A stretch of DNA of 64,000 nt, taken from NCBI GenBank assembly GCA_027475525.1, contig JAMWFC010000112.1, forward strand, positions 1-64,000, read 5' to 3'. The translations under genes and the position numbers were made by a program. Shown in pieces: positions 54,016-64,000 of the stretch. The DNA is from Macrolepiota albuminosa. Its lineage: Eukaryota > Basidiomycota > Agaricomycetes > Agaricales > Agaricaceae. Position 1 is the stretch's first letter, and each line of letters opens with the position of its first letter. The notes beneath the pieces are model-generated. The model ran no database searches, was not told the origin of the DNA, and saw nothing but the letters and a program-made list of their open reading frames with translations.

Positions 54016-55371
54016 TTATATCTGATGCCGTCTGCTCATACCATGGAAAGCTGGCTTTGGCCTTATCACTTCCTCCAACCTGACGTCCAAGGCTTCACAT
54101 TGCTCTTTCCAAGGCAATTCCCTGTACTTCGCAGGGGACGTGAGCTTGATAGTCTGCAGGTGAGGCAGCTTTTTTTCGCGAACAGCACTGAGAATGTCTT
54201 GTATCAGTGGTTGTTGTGGTAACGAATAATCCCAGCTCGCCAGCTCGACAGTCTCGAGGGCCAAGTGAGGTGCCATGGATTGATACTCCGAGGTGGGAAT
54301 GATGCTTTGCTTGATCGCTACCGTCAGTTGCTTCATCTGAGGGAAGAATCGGAAAAGATGGACTAATGGAATGTTTTCCCCAGCATAGATGAGATGCGTA
54401 ACAGAAGTTGGGAAATGACTATAAGCTGCACATCGGTCTAATCTGTCACCGAAACGACAAGTCATGCCAAGATGACACAAGAGTGGGAAACTGAATTGAT
54501 GAAGCCTCTTCAAATCGAGCCTCTCGAGGCGTAACGTATGTAAAGATGGAAGAGTATATGGGGGGAGAGAATCAAACGGTGGCCATTGAGAATTCTCCTT
54601 TGCTGTCTTGAATTCTTCCACAGTCGACGCGTCAAACCAACCAGACATCTCTGAATAGTCCCAATCGTCCACGAAACATACCAATCTATGTTGACTCCTC
54701 ACCTGACGCTCTTTTGGTTCTTCGTCGTCATACGTATCCGAACGTGGATCAAACTTTGTAACACCACCGATACAGCATGACTCGAGGCTTGTGAGATAAC
54801 GCAACATCATCTCCACAAGGTCTGTCCGGATCGCAAAGCCATACAACTCAAGGCGCCGAAGGCTTTTCGACCAATATGTTGCATTAGTCATCCATAAAGC
54901 CTTGTGAGTGAGGTGGGGTAAATTCACCCCAGGACCCGAGCAAACCATTCGGGCCATTAGTATCTCCAGATTGGGACATGCTGGGATCAAACCCCATAAG
55001 ATATGGCCGCCCTCGTACCAAGCCTCGTCAGCGTAGATGATATGGCCGATGCCCAGATAGAAGTCGAGACGGCGACATCTATAACCTCGGGGAACGCGAA
55101 ACCCTACAGGTGTTGTTTTGAGGCTTTGCAGGATTATTGGGATATATTCGAAGCGAAATATCATCACGATTTCATAGAGATAAACCTCCATCAAATTGTG
55201 AAAAGTCTTTGAAACCAGGGAGAGAGAGGTCTTCGTTTTCATGGAATCGCATACGAGTTGAATGACTGCATTACGGTCTTCAAAAAAGCTAGAGGGAGAA
55301 GTGTCAAACGCCTCTGGGACAAGTGTTGCTTGTCGAAGAATGGAGAATAATATCTCGGTCGGAAAGGCCAT
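54016..55371 (-). CDS. F-box/LRR-like protein
   Basis: One intact 451-codon frame without introns. The N-terminus MAFPTEILFSILRQATLVPEA is an F-box-like start (L-P-x-E-I-L), followed by SLSLVSKTFHNLMEVYLYE, the second half of an F-box. Leucine-rich segments with LRRLELYGF, SLHTLRLERLDLKRL and LQTIKLTSP follow over residues 170-420, as in LRR adaptors of SCF ubiquitin ligases. Agaricomycetes carry large, variable families of such genes. The substrate cannot be inferred. Start chosen because it is the first ATG and begins the F-box. Confidence 0.75.
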   Translation of the reverse strand: MAFPTEILFSILRQATLVPEAFDTSPSSFFEDRNAVIQLVCDSMKTKTSLSLVSKTFHNLMEVYLYEIVMIFRFEYIPIILQSLKTTPVGFRVPRGYRCRRLDFYLGIGHIIYADEAWYEGGHILWGLIPACPNLEILMARMVCSGPGVNLPHLTHKALWMTNATYWSKSLRRLELYGFAIRTDLVEMMLRYLTSLESCCIGGVTKFDPRSDTYDDEEPKERQVRSQHRLVCFVDDWDYSEMSGWFDASTVEEFKTAKENSQWPPFDSLPPYTLPSLHTLRLERLDLKRLHQFSFPLLCHLGMTCRFGDRLDRCAAYSHFPTSVTHLIYAGENIPLVHLFRFFPQMKQLTVAIKQSIIPTSEYQSMAPHLALETVELASWDYSLPQQPLIQDILSAVREKKLPHLQTIKLTSPAKYRELPWKEQCEALDVRLEEVIRPKPAFHGMSRRHQI

Positions 55372-56313
55372 TTGTGACCCTGTTTTGCCGGATTAATCCC
55401 GAAGAACGATATTACACCAACGGTCGCTAGCGTTCCTTGTCGACGTCTTCAACCATATGCCGGGCCTCATGCCGCCCAGTGAAAGCTGGATTTGGTCGAA
55501 AGTACGACTTGATATCTTCCCGACTTGGCTTTAATTCGCTTATTGTGCTTTCACTTGGATTCAAAGCCTCCATACCGGCTCCTTCTTCTGTGCATGCTAC
55601 GCAGACGGTATACTGAACGGTTTTAAGACGTGTGCATTCAAAGCCTCCATACCGGCTCCTTCTTCTGTGCATGCTACGCAGACGGTATACTGAACGGTTT
55701 TAAGACGTGTGCAGGTCTAGGTTTTGTGACTGCCTCATGGAATGACCTTGTCCGGGAAAATCCCAAAAATCCGGTCTCAAATTCGCTATCTTTGACTTCG
55801 TCGCTCATGTCTGAAGTATATATAATAATGATACTTTACAATATGATACTATTGCGATATTTGCGAGTTTGGGTGAGACACATTGCGAGTTGCTCCGAAC
55901 TCTCACAATGGGAAATTTCCAAGACGATGATGAACCTGACCGAAATAAGGTGGGTCAGCCGCCAGTTCAAGGAGTGTAACGGAAGTCTACCAAATAGAGT
56001 AAAGTTTCGTCACACGAGATGAGAGCCTCACTATAGAACTGGAGTAAGTCCTAATATTGTGAAAAGCTACCTAATCCACAATCGACTAGGTCTTTTATAC
56101 TAAGGTGTAACTGCGATAATCATAGCAAATGAGTAAGAGCAGGTCAGTAATTAAAGGACCTACTGTAGTCGGGTGCATTCCCCCCAGACGAACCATAGGA
56201 GGGGACGTCTATACTAAGTAGTTGTGTTTTAAAAGTTTTTAAGGAAATTGAATGGAGAAGCGAGAAAAATTTATAAGGATGGAACCTTATCGATTAGTTA
56301 ATACGTCGCCAAT
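55372..56313. other. Intergenic stretch containing a 77 bp duplication
   Basis: No gene supported. It holds the duplication at 55559-55712. The + frame 55630-56022 starts in the duplicated sequence and is not conserved in appearance. Confidence 0.5.
55559..55712. repeat. 77 bp direct tandem duplication no. 9
   Basis: Copies 55559-55635 and 55636-55712 are identical, in non-coding sequence. Confidence 0.95.
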
Positions 56314-56637
56314 TTATTCTTCTTCTCCTTCGGCATCCACTTCGCCTTGCTGCTCGTTAGAGAGTGCGGCATCCTCCTCGTCAATGTAATAAGTCAACTC
56401 GGCGTGTGCCAACTTAGGATCAATCTGAGTGCCGTCCTTCATCACCACATCAGTCGTCCCGTTCTCGTTCTCGGTTACAGTGATCTTCGACTCGACTGGG
56501 GCGCGGACGTGGTTATTAGTTGGGCGAGGACTTGGTTTCTTACTAGGAACTGAGGATCGGGGTTTGGTCGCGGGAGCCTTAGGTAAGTCTCTCAGCAATT
56601 CTACTCTCGCCTCAACATCTGTCACAGTCAGCAGCAA
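56314..56637 (-). CDS. Probable 3' exon of an unrecognised gene with acidic C-terminus
   Basis: A 107-codon frame. After DVEARVELLRDLPKAP comes a basic Pro/Ser-rich linker, then TYYIDEEDAAL and a Glu-rich end. A splice acceptor-like ctgactgtgacag precedes DVEARV, so the visible ATG may lie in an intron and the true exon may start at about 56615. 56638-57168 shows no convincing upstream exon. Not recognised. Confidence 0.4.
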   Translation of the reverse strand: MLLTVTDVEARVELLRDLPKAPATKPRSSVPSKKPSPRPTNNHVRAPVESKITVTENENGTTDVVMKDGTQIDPKLAHAELTYYIDEEDAALSNEQQGEVDAEGEEE

Positions 56638-57168
56638 TGTCAGATAAAAATATACTGAATCAAATAAGTCGTATGCATTATGACACCGTTATAATACTTC
56701 ATGGAACGAATCAGTGGTGCAAGACATGGAACTAGGAAATCGACCTACATTGGGAGGAAGTTGTTGTTCCATGGCTATCTATCACCTTTTGTGACTGTCC
56801 TCGGTCCACAAGTCAATCCTTCAAGATGTTGTACGGCAGAAAGATATCAGTCAGAGGAAAAGGCATTCCTCATTCCAAGTGGAATAAAAACAGAAACGTG
56901 CAGTCTAAACCAATAGATACTCGAGACGGTGTGTGTTGAAGTAACGGTGTGAGCTAATAAGCTTGCAGCAAAAATAGACGGATGGACGGAGACACGTGAG
57001 ATATACAGGCCAACAACTTGAGGCATGTTGAAACGGATGAAAGGTGAAGGAAAATGAAGCAGGTCAATAATATGTCCATGATATGAGAAACATAGTGCAA
57101 GAATATATATAGCGATTATTTGACAATGGAACTGACACCCCGAACTAGACAGGATGAGATTAGTTGGG

Positions 57169-57900
57169 TCATAGGCGTATATAGTCATAGAGCATACTTG
57201 CTAGATATTCTTTTGCAGAGCTGGCACTCTATAGGCAGAAGTCATGTAGGAGCCCGAAAGGATTGAATACAACTCACTAAACTCTTGATGACGTCGTACA
57301 CGCTCTTGTCATGGTAGCGAAGACCAGTCGCTGGGTCAGTGTAAGGAGCTTCCAGTCCAGTTATATCACAATAGTGTTTGTGAGGGAGAAAGGATGGAGG
57401 TGCCTCAATGGACGTGTCTGCAGATCGAAATATTCATTGCTGTTATAACGAAAAATGATGATGAACTCACAAGAAGGCATATCCTCTTCGGGGCTTTCCC
57501 CATCAACATCCATAGCATCACCTTCTAACTTTTCCTGCCGTTTCTTTTCACGTTCTAAACGGTCGCGTTCGCGTTCTTGGCTCAGAACGTTCTTCACGTT
57601 CTTGGCGCGTCTGTTGATGTTCTTCGTGTAATTTGGGTTCTTAAACGGTCGTGGGTTGTGTAAGTAGGAGAGTTGTTCACCTAAAGACTATTTTGTCGCA
57701 AGAATCAGAGAAAAATACAATCAGGATAGTTGACCACATCCTTACAGGTGTCAATGGCGTCGCATCCCCATCAGGGGCAGCTTTCTTCCTAAATCCACCT
57801 CTAGGGGGCCTCGAATTCTCACAGGTGTCAATGGCGTCGCATCCCCATCAGGGGCAGCTTTCTTCCTAAATCCACCTCTAGGGGGCCTCGAATTCTCTTC
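57169..57900 (-). CDS. IES6/INO80C-like YL1-domain protein (INO80 complex subunit)
   Basis: Exons on the minus strand: to 57746 (start not found), 57687-57471, 57417-57278, 57228-57169, with introns of 58, 53 and 49 bp. They encode SLGEQLSYLHNPRPFKNPNY, RRAKNVKNVLSQERERDRLE, an acidic MDVDGESPEEDMP, then APPSFLPHKHYCDITGLEAP and YTDPATGLRYHDKSVYDVIK. The last two are the YL1 C-terminal domain. That domain with a short protein is typical of Ies6/INO80C, which binds Arp5 in the INO80 remodeller in the nucleus. The first exon is disturbed by the 77 bp duplication at 57744-57897. It starts about 0.2 kb from the divergent PUF6-type gene. Confidence 0.8.
57744..57897. repeat. 77 bp direct tandem duplication no. 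10
   Basis: Copies 57744-57820 and 57821-57897 are identical. It lies in the first recognisable exon of the IES6-like gene and repeats the codons for GGFRKKAAPDGDATP. Confidence 0.95.
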
Positions 57901-58114
57901 AGTAACGGTCGAAAAGATGGGCAGGAGGGCTCACATGCTGACGGTAACCAATGCTGTAGATGATCATAAGCAAGAAACAGTGGACGTCATGGTCGACGAC
58001 GTCGGCATGTTGATTGTTCAAGCGTTTGCCAAATAGCCACTTGATGGCGATCGAAAAAGTTTTGGTAATGGAATACCAGACAACCATCCTCCGTCGGTTT
58101 CTCTGTTCTGAATC
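57898..58114. promoter_or_regulatory. Shared upstream region of IES6-like and PUF6-like genes
   Basis: About 0.2 kb separates the divergent starts. It may act as a two-way promoter. No specific site recognised. Confidence 0.4.
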
Positions 58115-60383
58115 ATGCCTGCCTTGAAAAAACGACAGGCGCATACACAGACTGGACCTAAACCCAAGAAAGTGCAGCTTGAGAAGCCTGCAATAGCTGA
58201 GAAAAAACGGAGTCGCCCTGTAACTGTGGCTATTGCGGAGGCTTCTGAGGCCGCCTCGGACGATGAATTTGATGACATTGAAGGAAATGACGATGAATCG
58301 GTGGACATGGATAACATAGGTGATGTACCTATAGACGAAGATATTTCAGATACCGCGCCAACTAAGCCTATACAACCGAAAGATCCAAATGGTACGTCAT
58401 CCATGGTGCACCTTTTGACCTATCTACTTAATCACTACAGCCTCTCGTGAATCCCACAAGGCACAAAAGGCCTTGCATGAACAACGGCGAGCGGCTAAGC
58501 CACATTCATCGTTGCTGAGTGATGCAAAGCGAGTGTGGTCGCTCGCGCGGCAAAAAAATATACCTACGGCCGAACGACAGAAACATATCCAGGATCTTAT
58601 GAACGTCATTCGTGGAATGGTCAAGGAGATCGTCTTCAAGCATGATGCGAGCCGTATAGTACAAACTGTGGTCAAGTACGGTCGGCAGAAGGAGCGAGAC
58701 GAGGTTGCCCAGGAGCTCAAGGGAAAATACAAGGAACTGGCACAGAACAAGTATTCTAAAGTATGTCGCACTTTAGTTTCTTGTCGTGTTGTACCTTCTA
58801 ATACAGTACGAAGTTTCTGGTAACAAAATTAATTCGACTATGTCCGGCTCATCGGGCATCTATCTTGATGGAATTCCAGGGCAATGTCCTTCGCCTCCTT
58901 CTACACCGAGAGGCGACATCCGTACTCGCAGACGCCTTCGAGTTGTATGCGAACGCTTATGAGCGGACACTTCTCCTTCGCGATTTCTACGGCAAGGAGA
59001 CGGTGTTATTTACGACATCCGGGGGCAGTGACGAGGAAAAAGAGAAAGCTAAGAAAGGTCTTAGGGGTGTATTGGAAGGCACGGACGTCGAGAGAAGACG
59101 GAGAGTACTAAACGCTCTCAAAGAAAACCTTTTCACAATGTAGGTTCACTCTTACAACCCACTTGTTCGCATACTTCTCCCTTCCACAGCTTCAACAACC
59201 CAGATAAAGGTGCCGTAACACACGCAGTCGTACATCGTGCCCTATGGGAATATCTCTCTGCTCTCGACGACGTTCCTGATGAGGCCGAGCGCGATAAGCT
59301 ACGCCGAGAGATGTTCGAGACGTGTCAGGAAGTCCTGGCTGAGATGGTACACACCAAGGATGGCAGCCGCGTCGTTCGGGAGTTTCTAGCATATGGGACA
59401 GCCAAAGACCGGAAACAGATTCTTAAGGTGCTTAAGCCACACATCGAGCGTATGTGTCTTGACGATGATGCGCAAATGGTCTTGTTCACGGCTCTTGACG
59501 TTATTGAGTGGGTGATCTTAGTCGTTTCCTCTCTACTATGATCCTTATATGTGATATGCAGCGACACTAAACTTGCTTCCAAGTCTCTTATCGCGGAAAT
59601 GACCGGTCCAGCGAAAAACCTCCTCGTTTCACCCCAAGGTCGCCGTGCCCTATTCTACCTTCTCGTGCCACGCACAAGACGTCATTTCACGCCCACGCAG
59701 ATCGCACTCCTCGCTGAGACTGACGAGATCCGGTCTCGGACAAGTAAGAAGGAATCCGAAGCGCGAGAGGAGGAAGTCAGGAAGTATGCAAGTGAGGCCC
59801 TTTTATCTTGGTTGGAGCAGCACACGGCGAGTATCATCAAAGAGCCAGGAGGCAGTCTCGTGGCAGCAGAAATCATGCTTTTCGCTGACGGAGGTACGTC
59901 TCTCCCCCCTCTCGGATTCCTGAACATGACCTTGAGTAAATATCCCGTGCAGACAAAACCCCCGCCTCCCAGTCCCTCCTCCGTGCTATCTCCGCCTCCT
60001 ACCCCTCTATTGATCCCTCTTCCCCACATCCAATCGACCTCCCGCATACCTCCCGCCTGTACAAAACTCTTCTTCAAGGCGGCCACTTTAATCACGCTAC
60101 CAAATCCGTCGACCTCGCTCAGAACTGGGATACCAGTCTATTTGCTAAAGAGCTCGTGCGGGTTGTGGGGAAGGACGTTACGGTGGGGATGTGTACTTTG
60201 GGTGAAGGGAATGGAGCGTTTGTGGTGGCGGAGATGTGTGAGGCGTTAATTAGGGATGGACAGAACAGTGAAGAGGTGAGACAAGAGGTGAAGAGGTGGT
60301 TTGGGGATGAGGTTAGGGAAGCAGTAGAAGGTGGGCAGGCCAAAGGTAAGAAGGTGTTGCTGGAGAAGATAGCTTCATTATGA
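58115..60383 (+). CDS. PUF6-like pumilio-repeat protein
   Basis: ATG at 58115. Introns 58392-58440, 58761-58813, 59141-59189, 59508-59561 and 59894-59952 (49-59 bp, GT-AG) give one continuous reading to TGA at 60381-60383. The N-terminus is Lys-rich then acidic (residues about 1-90). Helical repeats include IVFKHDASRIVQTVVKYGR, LVTKLIRLCP, EMVHTKDGSRVVREFLAYG and VLKPHIERMCLDDDAQMVLF. The C-terminal half fits the CPL domain seen in PUF6/Puf6p. These proteins bind RNA, act in 60S ribosome assembly in the nucleolus and repress ASH1 mRNA in yeast. The gene looks intact. Confidence 0.88.
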
Positions 60384-60520
60384 ACGCAATGGTCTTTTGT
60401 TCGTCGTGATTTCTTTCAAGAAGTTAGAGTGAATTTAACGAAGTCTTTCCAGTCATCACATTCCTTTAATCCAGTTACAAATTGTAAGAGCCAAAGCGGA
60501 TAAAAAGAGATAACCACAAA

Positions 60521-60613
60521 TTCGGATACGGGGAATCGAACCCCGAGCTGCCGCGATCAAGTGAGAGGCGATCAAATGAGAGGCGGCAATGTTAGCCGTT
60601 ACACCATATCCGA
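60521..60613 (-). tRNA. tRNA-Glu(CTC) with 21 nt intron
   Basis: The minus strand has acceptor TCGGATA/TATCCGA with discriminator A, a D arm with GGTGTAACGGC, anticodon stem GCCGC/GCGGC, loop CTCTCA giving anticodon CTC, and T arm CGGGGTTCGATTCCCCG. The intron after position 37 contains a second near-copy of the anticodon loop (CGCCTCTCAyTTGAT twice in tandem). Confidence 0.9.
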
Positions 60614-61724
60614 CATGATGATTCTACAACAATGTCGAATCAGATGCATATGCGACTTCTATCTTGATGATTATCTGGTCCGATCAAGAAATTCCACTAG
60701 GCTGACCATATAAATGTAAAGTCGAATCAGATAACTCAAGTAGACTCTGTTCCTGCACTATAAGGTGCTTCAAGAACGTGAGGAATCGACCCCACGCGGA
60801 GTACGTAAATATCTTCGAGAGTTTTCGGACTCCCGTCCGAATGTTTGCTTCGCTAATCGCCAAAGAACATGGTCCATGATGGTGCCCGAAGCTGGTTTTG
60901 CAGAGTTTGCCGAACGGGGTTGACAGTTGACTGGCCCTGGTAACCTCAATCATTGATCCCTGTTCCATATCTGTGCCCAGTTAGACTAGATCAAGTTAAT
61001 GCGAAGTTCCGAAAGTCTGTCTGGAAAGATCCTGAGGCATGAGCCTTTGTCACTTGTTGGGTATTCAGGGATAGATAGAAGATTCAGATCGTTCATGGAG
61101 CAGAATTCAAGGAACCTTGGGGAATTAATCTCAGAGGATACTTATCCAATATCATACAAGTCATGGACGGAAGTGAAATCCGAGAGGGTTTTATGGGATC
61201 GAGTTCGGACAAATTGTCCCTTCCCTTCACAGGGTTAATTTTATGCTAATTTGTCGGACCATCTCTTTCTGACGACTGGGGTGAGGGGAAAAGTTGCCGT
61301 GCCTACCCTTGCCATATTAAGAAGTTGGGGTCATGGTAACATATGTCACTTAGGATAATCTCGATTCATTGATCACAACGAACCTTTTTTTTCTTTACAA
61401 GTCGAAAGCTTTCCAACGCGCATTCAATCCTGATTATATACATACCATTGCCATGGACTAAAGTATCACTGGTAAAACTGAAATATGTGCCACTTCAAGC
61501 AGGGATTTTTTTGTAGTCGGGTAGTACAGATGTAAAGGTCAGGGCCACTATTAGGGGTAAAAAAACGATGATGCTCCTCCATTTGCAATTCAACACTCGT
61601 TCCTGATAGCACCCTCTCCAAGACGAGGCTTTGTCGCCTTTTTTCAGTCGGCGACGTGGATGTATGTACCACAGTCCTGATTGATGATATATTCTTGTTA
61701 GCGAACTCTTCTCCTCTATCTATC
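60614..61724. other. Intergenic stretch
   Basis: 1.1 kb with no gene, RNA or repeat that I can support. Confidence 0.6.
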
Positions 61725-64000
61725 ATGTTGGTTGCTCGCGCGATCGAACAAATCCATACGACGTGAGTGCTCTCTCAACATTTTAGCCTTCTTTTTGAGA
61801 ACCCAAAGCTTTTAGCATGGGCTTCATGCTCATCGGGGTCGTTGTAAGCGCGGTCTTATTTGGCCTAACTCTTGTGCAAACTTTCTACTATTATATTAGT
61901 CAGTAATCTGGCCTTGTCCTTAACCTATCTATCTGACCGCTCCCCTTTCAACAAGCTTACCCCAAAGATCCATGGTATCTCCGCACGCTGGTACGTCCAA
62001 AATTTCATAAGGTTGAAAGCTTCCTGAGACGACTCTCCTCAAGGTTGCTATTACCGCTGTACTTGATGCCGTGCATCTCGCTTTGATCACGCATATGAGT
62101 AGGCAGGATTTAACGCGCAATGCTTCTCACTAATGCATCGTTACAGTCTACTTCTACCTTGTCTCTAATTACAAGTTCGTCCAGTTTGGAACTTCTTGTA
62201 GCAGTTGCTGATTTGCGGCTCGACAGCAAACCTGAAATGATGGGATTCTTGGTTTGGTTAATCACGCCCCTCCCCTTACGACACCCTGATAGCTAACTCT
62301 TCACTATAGGTCTTTACTAGTAAGTACGCCCGAATGAGCTCTGGCCCCGGGTTGAAACGTATCCCTTTGTTATTAGGTCGAAGTTCTGTTCGGGGTATGC
62401 TGGTCTCAGAATTCTGCATCATCGTGACTGAATCTTTCCCTTAGGGCATGACTGCTACTTTGATTCAATGGTGATTATTCGCCCGCTTTTCATATATGCC
62501 AAAACTGCTAAAAGGTCCCTAGCTTCTATTTGACGCGAGTTTGGTTGCGTGAGTTTGTTTGAACATCGTTTTCGTTCAGGTTGATTGAGCAACATCCACA
62601 GTTAGCAACAAAAACAAGTTCCTGACGGGTTTAATTGCGATTGTTATTATGGGAAATGCCGGTAAGCCCTGTTCACAGTTAGCAACAAAAACAAGTTCCT
62701 GACGGGTTTAATTGCGATTGTTATTATGGGAAATGCCGGTAAGCCCTGTTCCTCATTGACGATCAACTTCTGCTATCTTTCGTTTCCTTTTCAGCGGTCA
62801 GCATTAGTATGTTGAAATTTGAATAATTTCCTGCACATAAGTTCTGAAAGACATCCCCCAGCTTGGGTAGTTCTTGCGTAGGTCGTTTATTGTCGATATT
62901 TCAAGCGTCTCATGCTAACATATCCAGGATGCGACTCGACACGTTCGTTGAAGCGCTGTCGATTTCGGTGAGTCTTTCATGGTCTCTATTTCGAGCTCTA
63001 CACTGACACTCGTAGTCTGTCTCCATTGCCATCAATGTATTTTCAACTTCGGCAGACATTCTCATTACAACAAGCCTCGTCATCATACTCCAGCGGGCAC
63101 GAACAGGGTTCAAAAAGTAAATTTCTCTGCATGACGAGTAGGGTTGCGAGTTCAACATGTCTACTTCCTTTTAGGTCAGACACTTTGATCAACAGACTGG
63201 TGAGTTTGCGAGGCTTGAAGTTCACTCTGGTTTCCTTTGTGATGTTCATCACAGATACTTTTTATTGTGAACACGGGAGCGTGAGTGAATGCTGTTTCAT
63301 ATCTTGACAATAATATACTGAGGTAAATGCTACTCAAGTTTGACGAGGTACATTGCCATTACACCCACCGAGAAACTGCATATTAAACTGTTTTCAGCAT
63401 GTGTGCTATAGCGACGCTCATTTCTGTACGCGTTGGCTTTCTGAGAATTTCTCTCGCTGATCAGAAAGTATTTAGCTGGTTGCCTCTCCTTTCACTTTGC
63501 TTTATGCCATGTTCTACTTTTGCATTGGGCGCCGTAAGTTCAATGGTCTATACGGGATTGATTTATCCTCAAATCACTTGTATCGAAGTATACACTAATT
63601 CTTTCCTCGCAACGCTCAATGCCCGGAAGACAATAACCGGCCAGATCGACGACGTCAGCAATATGCTCGTATCAATTCCGCCTGCGCTTTCCAACACCTG
63701 TCAAAGTTCTATCCGAAATAAAACGCAAAAACAGGCCATATCAATCAAAATTGAAACTACGCGGGAACAGCATGGGGTGGTTGCGAACAATAATTCGGTA
63801 CGTTTTCCCTGCTCTCTCGTGTTCATTATGTTTGATCAATCATTGTTGTGACTTGAAGCGCACTCGCTTACAATCAAAGTCGATTGACAAGAATCTGTAC
63901 GACGAAGACTTGGTATGTGGTGTGCATCTGCTTCCGATGACATGTACCTGACTTTCTGATCGCACGTTGCAGAAACAGAATGATCCTCCACTAAGAACGA
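61725..64000 (+). CDS. DUF6534-type multi-pass membrane protein (runs off right edge)
   Basis: ATG at 61725, first intron 61763-61815. Then MGFMLIGVVVSAVLFGLTL (membrane segment), PKDPWYLRTLVAITAVLDAV across the next intron, VYFYLVSNYKFVQFG, NKFLTGLIAIVIMGNAG, FSTSADILITTSLVIILQRA, RTGFKKSDTLINRLILFIV, and finally VYTNSFLATLNARKTI. The DPWYLK, SDTLINKLI and TNSLLATLNARK strings are hallmarks of the Agaricomycete DUF6534 family, about seven membrane segments, function unknown. At least nine small introns. The C-terminal tail is polar, with introns starting at 63799 and 63915, and the stop lies outside the window. Confidence 0.82.
62597..62750. repeat. 77 bp direct tandem duplication no. 11
   Basis: Copies 62597-62673 and 62674-62750 are identical. 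It repeats the membrane-segment codons SNKNKFLTGLIAIVIMGNA of the DUF6534-type gene. Confidence 0.95.

Noticed and set aside
284..62750. The 77 bp repeats as minisatellites or mobile-element target duplications
   Set aside because: The unit sequences are unrelated to each other, there are always exactly two copies, and the length is fixed. That does not fit minisatellites or insertion footprints.
1..64000. CRISPR arrays, bacterial operons, riboswitches or rRNA genes
   Set aside because: The window is eukaryotic nuclear DNA by intron and gene content, and no such structures were seen.

Overview
The window looks like nuclear DNA of a basidiomycete fungus, most likely an Agaricomycete. Host genes carry many 48-67 bp GT-AG introns. 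They include a DUF6534-type membrane protein, a PUF6-type pumilio protein, an IES6/INO80C-type YL1 protein, an F-box-like protein and a fungal chitin synthase. The mobile DNA (Ty3 chromoviruses, a DIRS-order tyrosine-recombinase element, a KDZ transposon with a Ulp1 domain, a LINE-like tail) is also typical of that group. I do not name a species.

Regions 1-48.2 kb are nested mobile DNA. (1) Element D is a large degenerate Ty3 chromovirus on the + strand that enters from the left edge. It is seen as its integrase end (5116-6010), an accessory region (6011-6774 and 17745-20312) and a 3' LTR (from 20313). (2) Element C (- strand; 1-4519 plus 5' LTR 4520-5115) is inserted in D's integrase. (3) A complete chromovirus (- strand, 6775-17744, TSD GAACC) is inserted in D's accessory region. 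It has a Tf1-like self-complementary primer site, two tandem aspartic protease domains and a spliced antisense gene between pol and its 3' LTR. (4) A KDZ transposase gene (- strand; N-terminus at 45.7-46.45 kb, remainder at 25.1-27.7 kb) is split inside its CxC domain by element E. (5) Element E (+ strand, 27719-45695) is another large Ty3 chromovirus carrying the same accessory region as D. (6) A DIRS-order element with split direct repeats (- strand, 38646-44933) is inserted in E's accessory region. (7) A LINE-like 3' end (46.8-48.1 kb) is interrupted by a solo LTR of the element C family.

Region 48.2-64 kb is the host side. It holds a truncated, much-frameshifted chitin synthase (48.6-51.6 kb), two intron-containing tRNA-Ser(AGA) genes with one tRNA-Glu(CTC) further on, an intact F-box-like gene, the divergent pair IES6/PUF6, and a DUF6534 membrane-protein gene running off the right edge.

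The most striking pattern crosses all of this. Eleven unrelated places, in transposons, exons and introns alike, carry a direct tandem duplication with a period of exactly 77 bp. This is best explained as contig ends overlapping by one assembly k-mer (k=77) that were joined without merging. Because 77 is not a multiple of three, several apparent gene breaks are probably artefacts, whereas the in-frame C-to-T type stops in the elements look like real decay.
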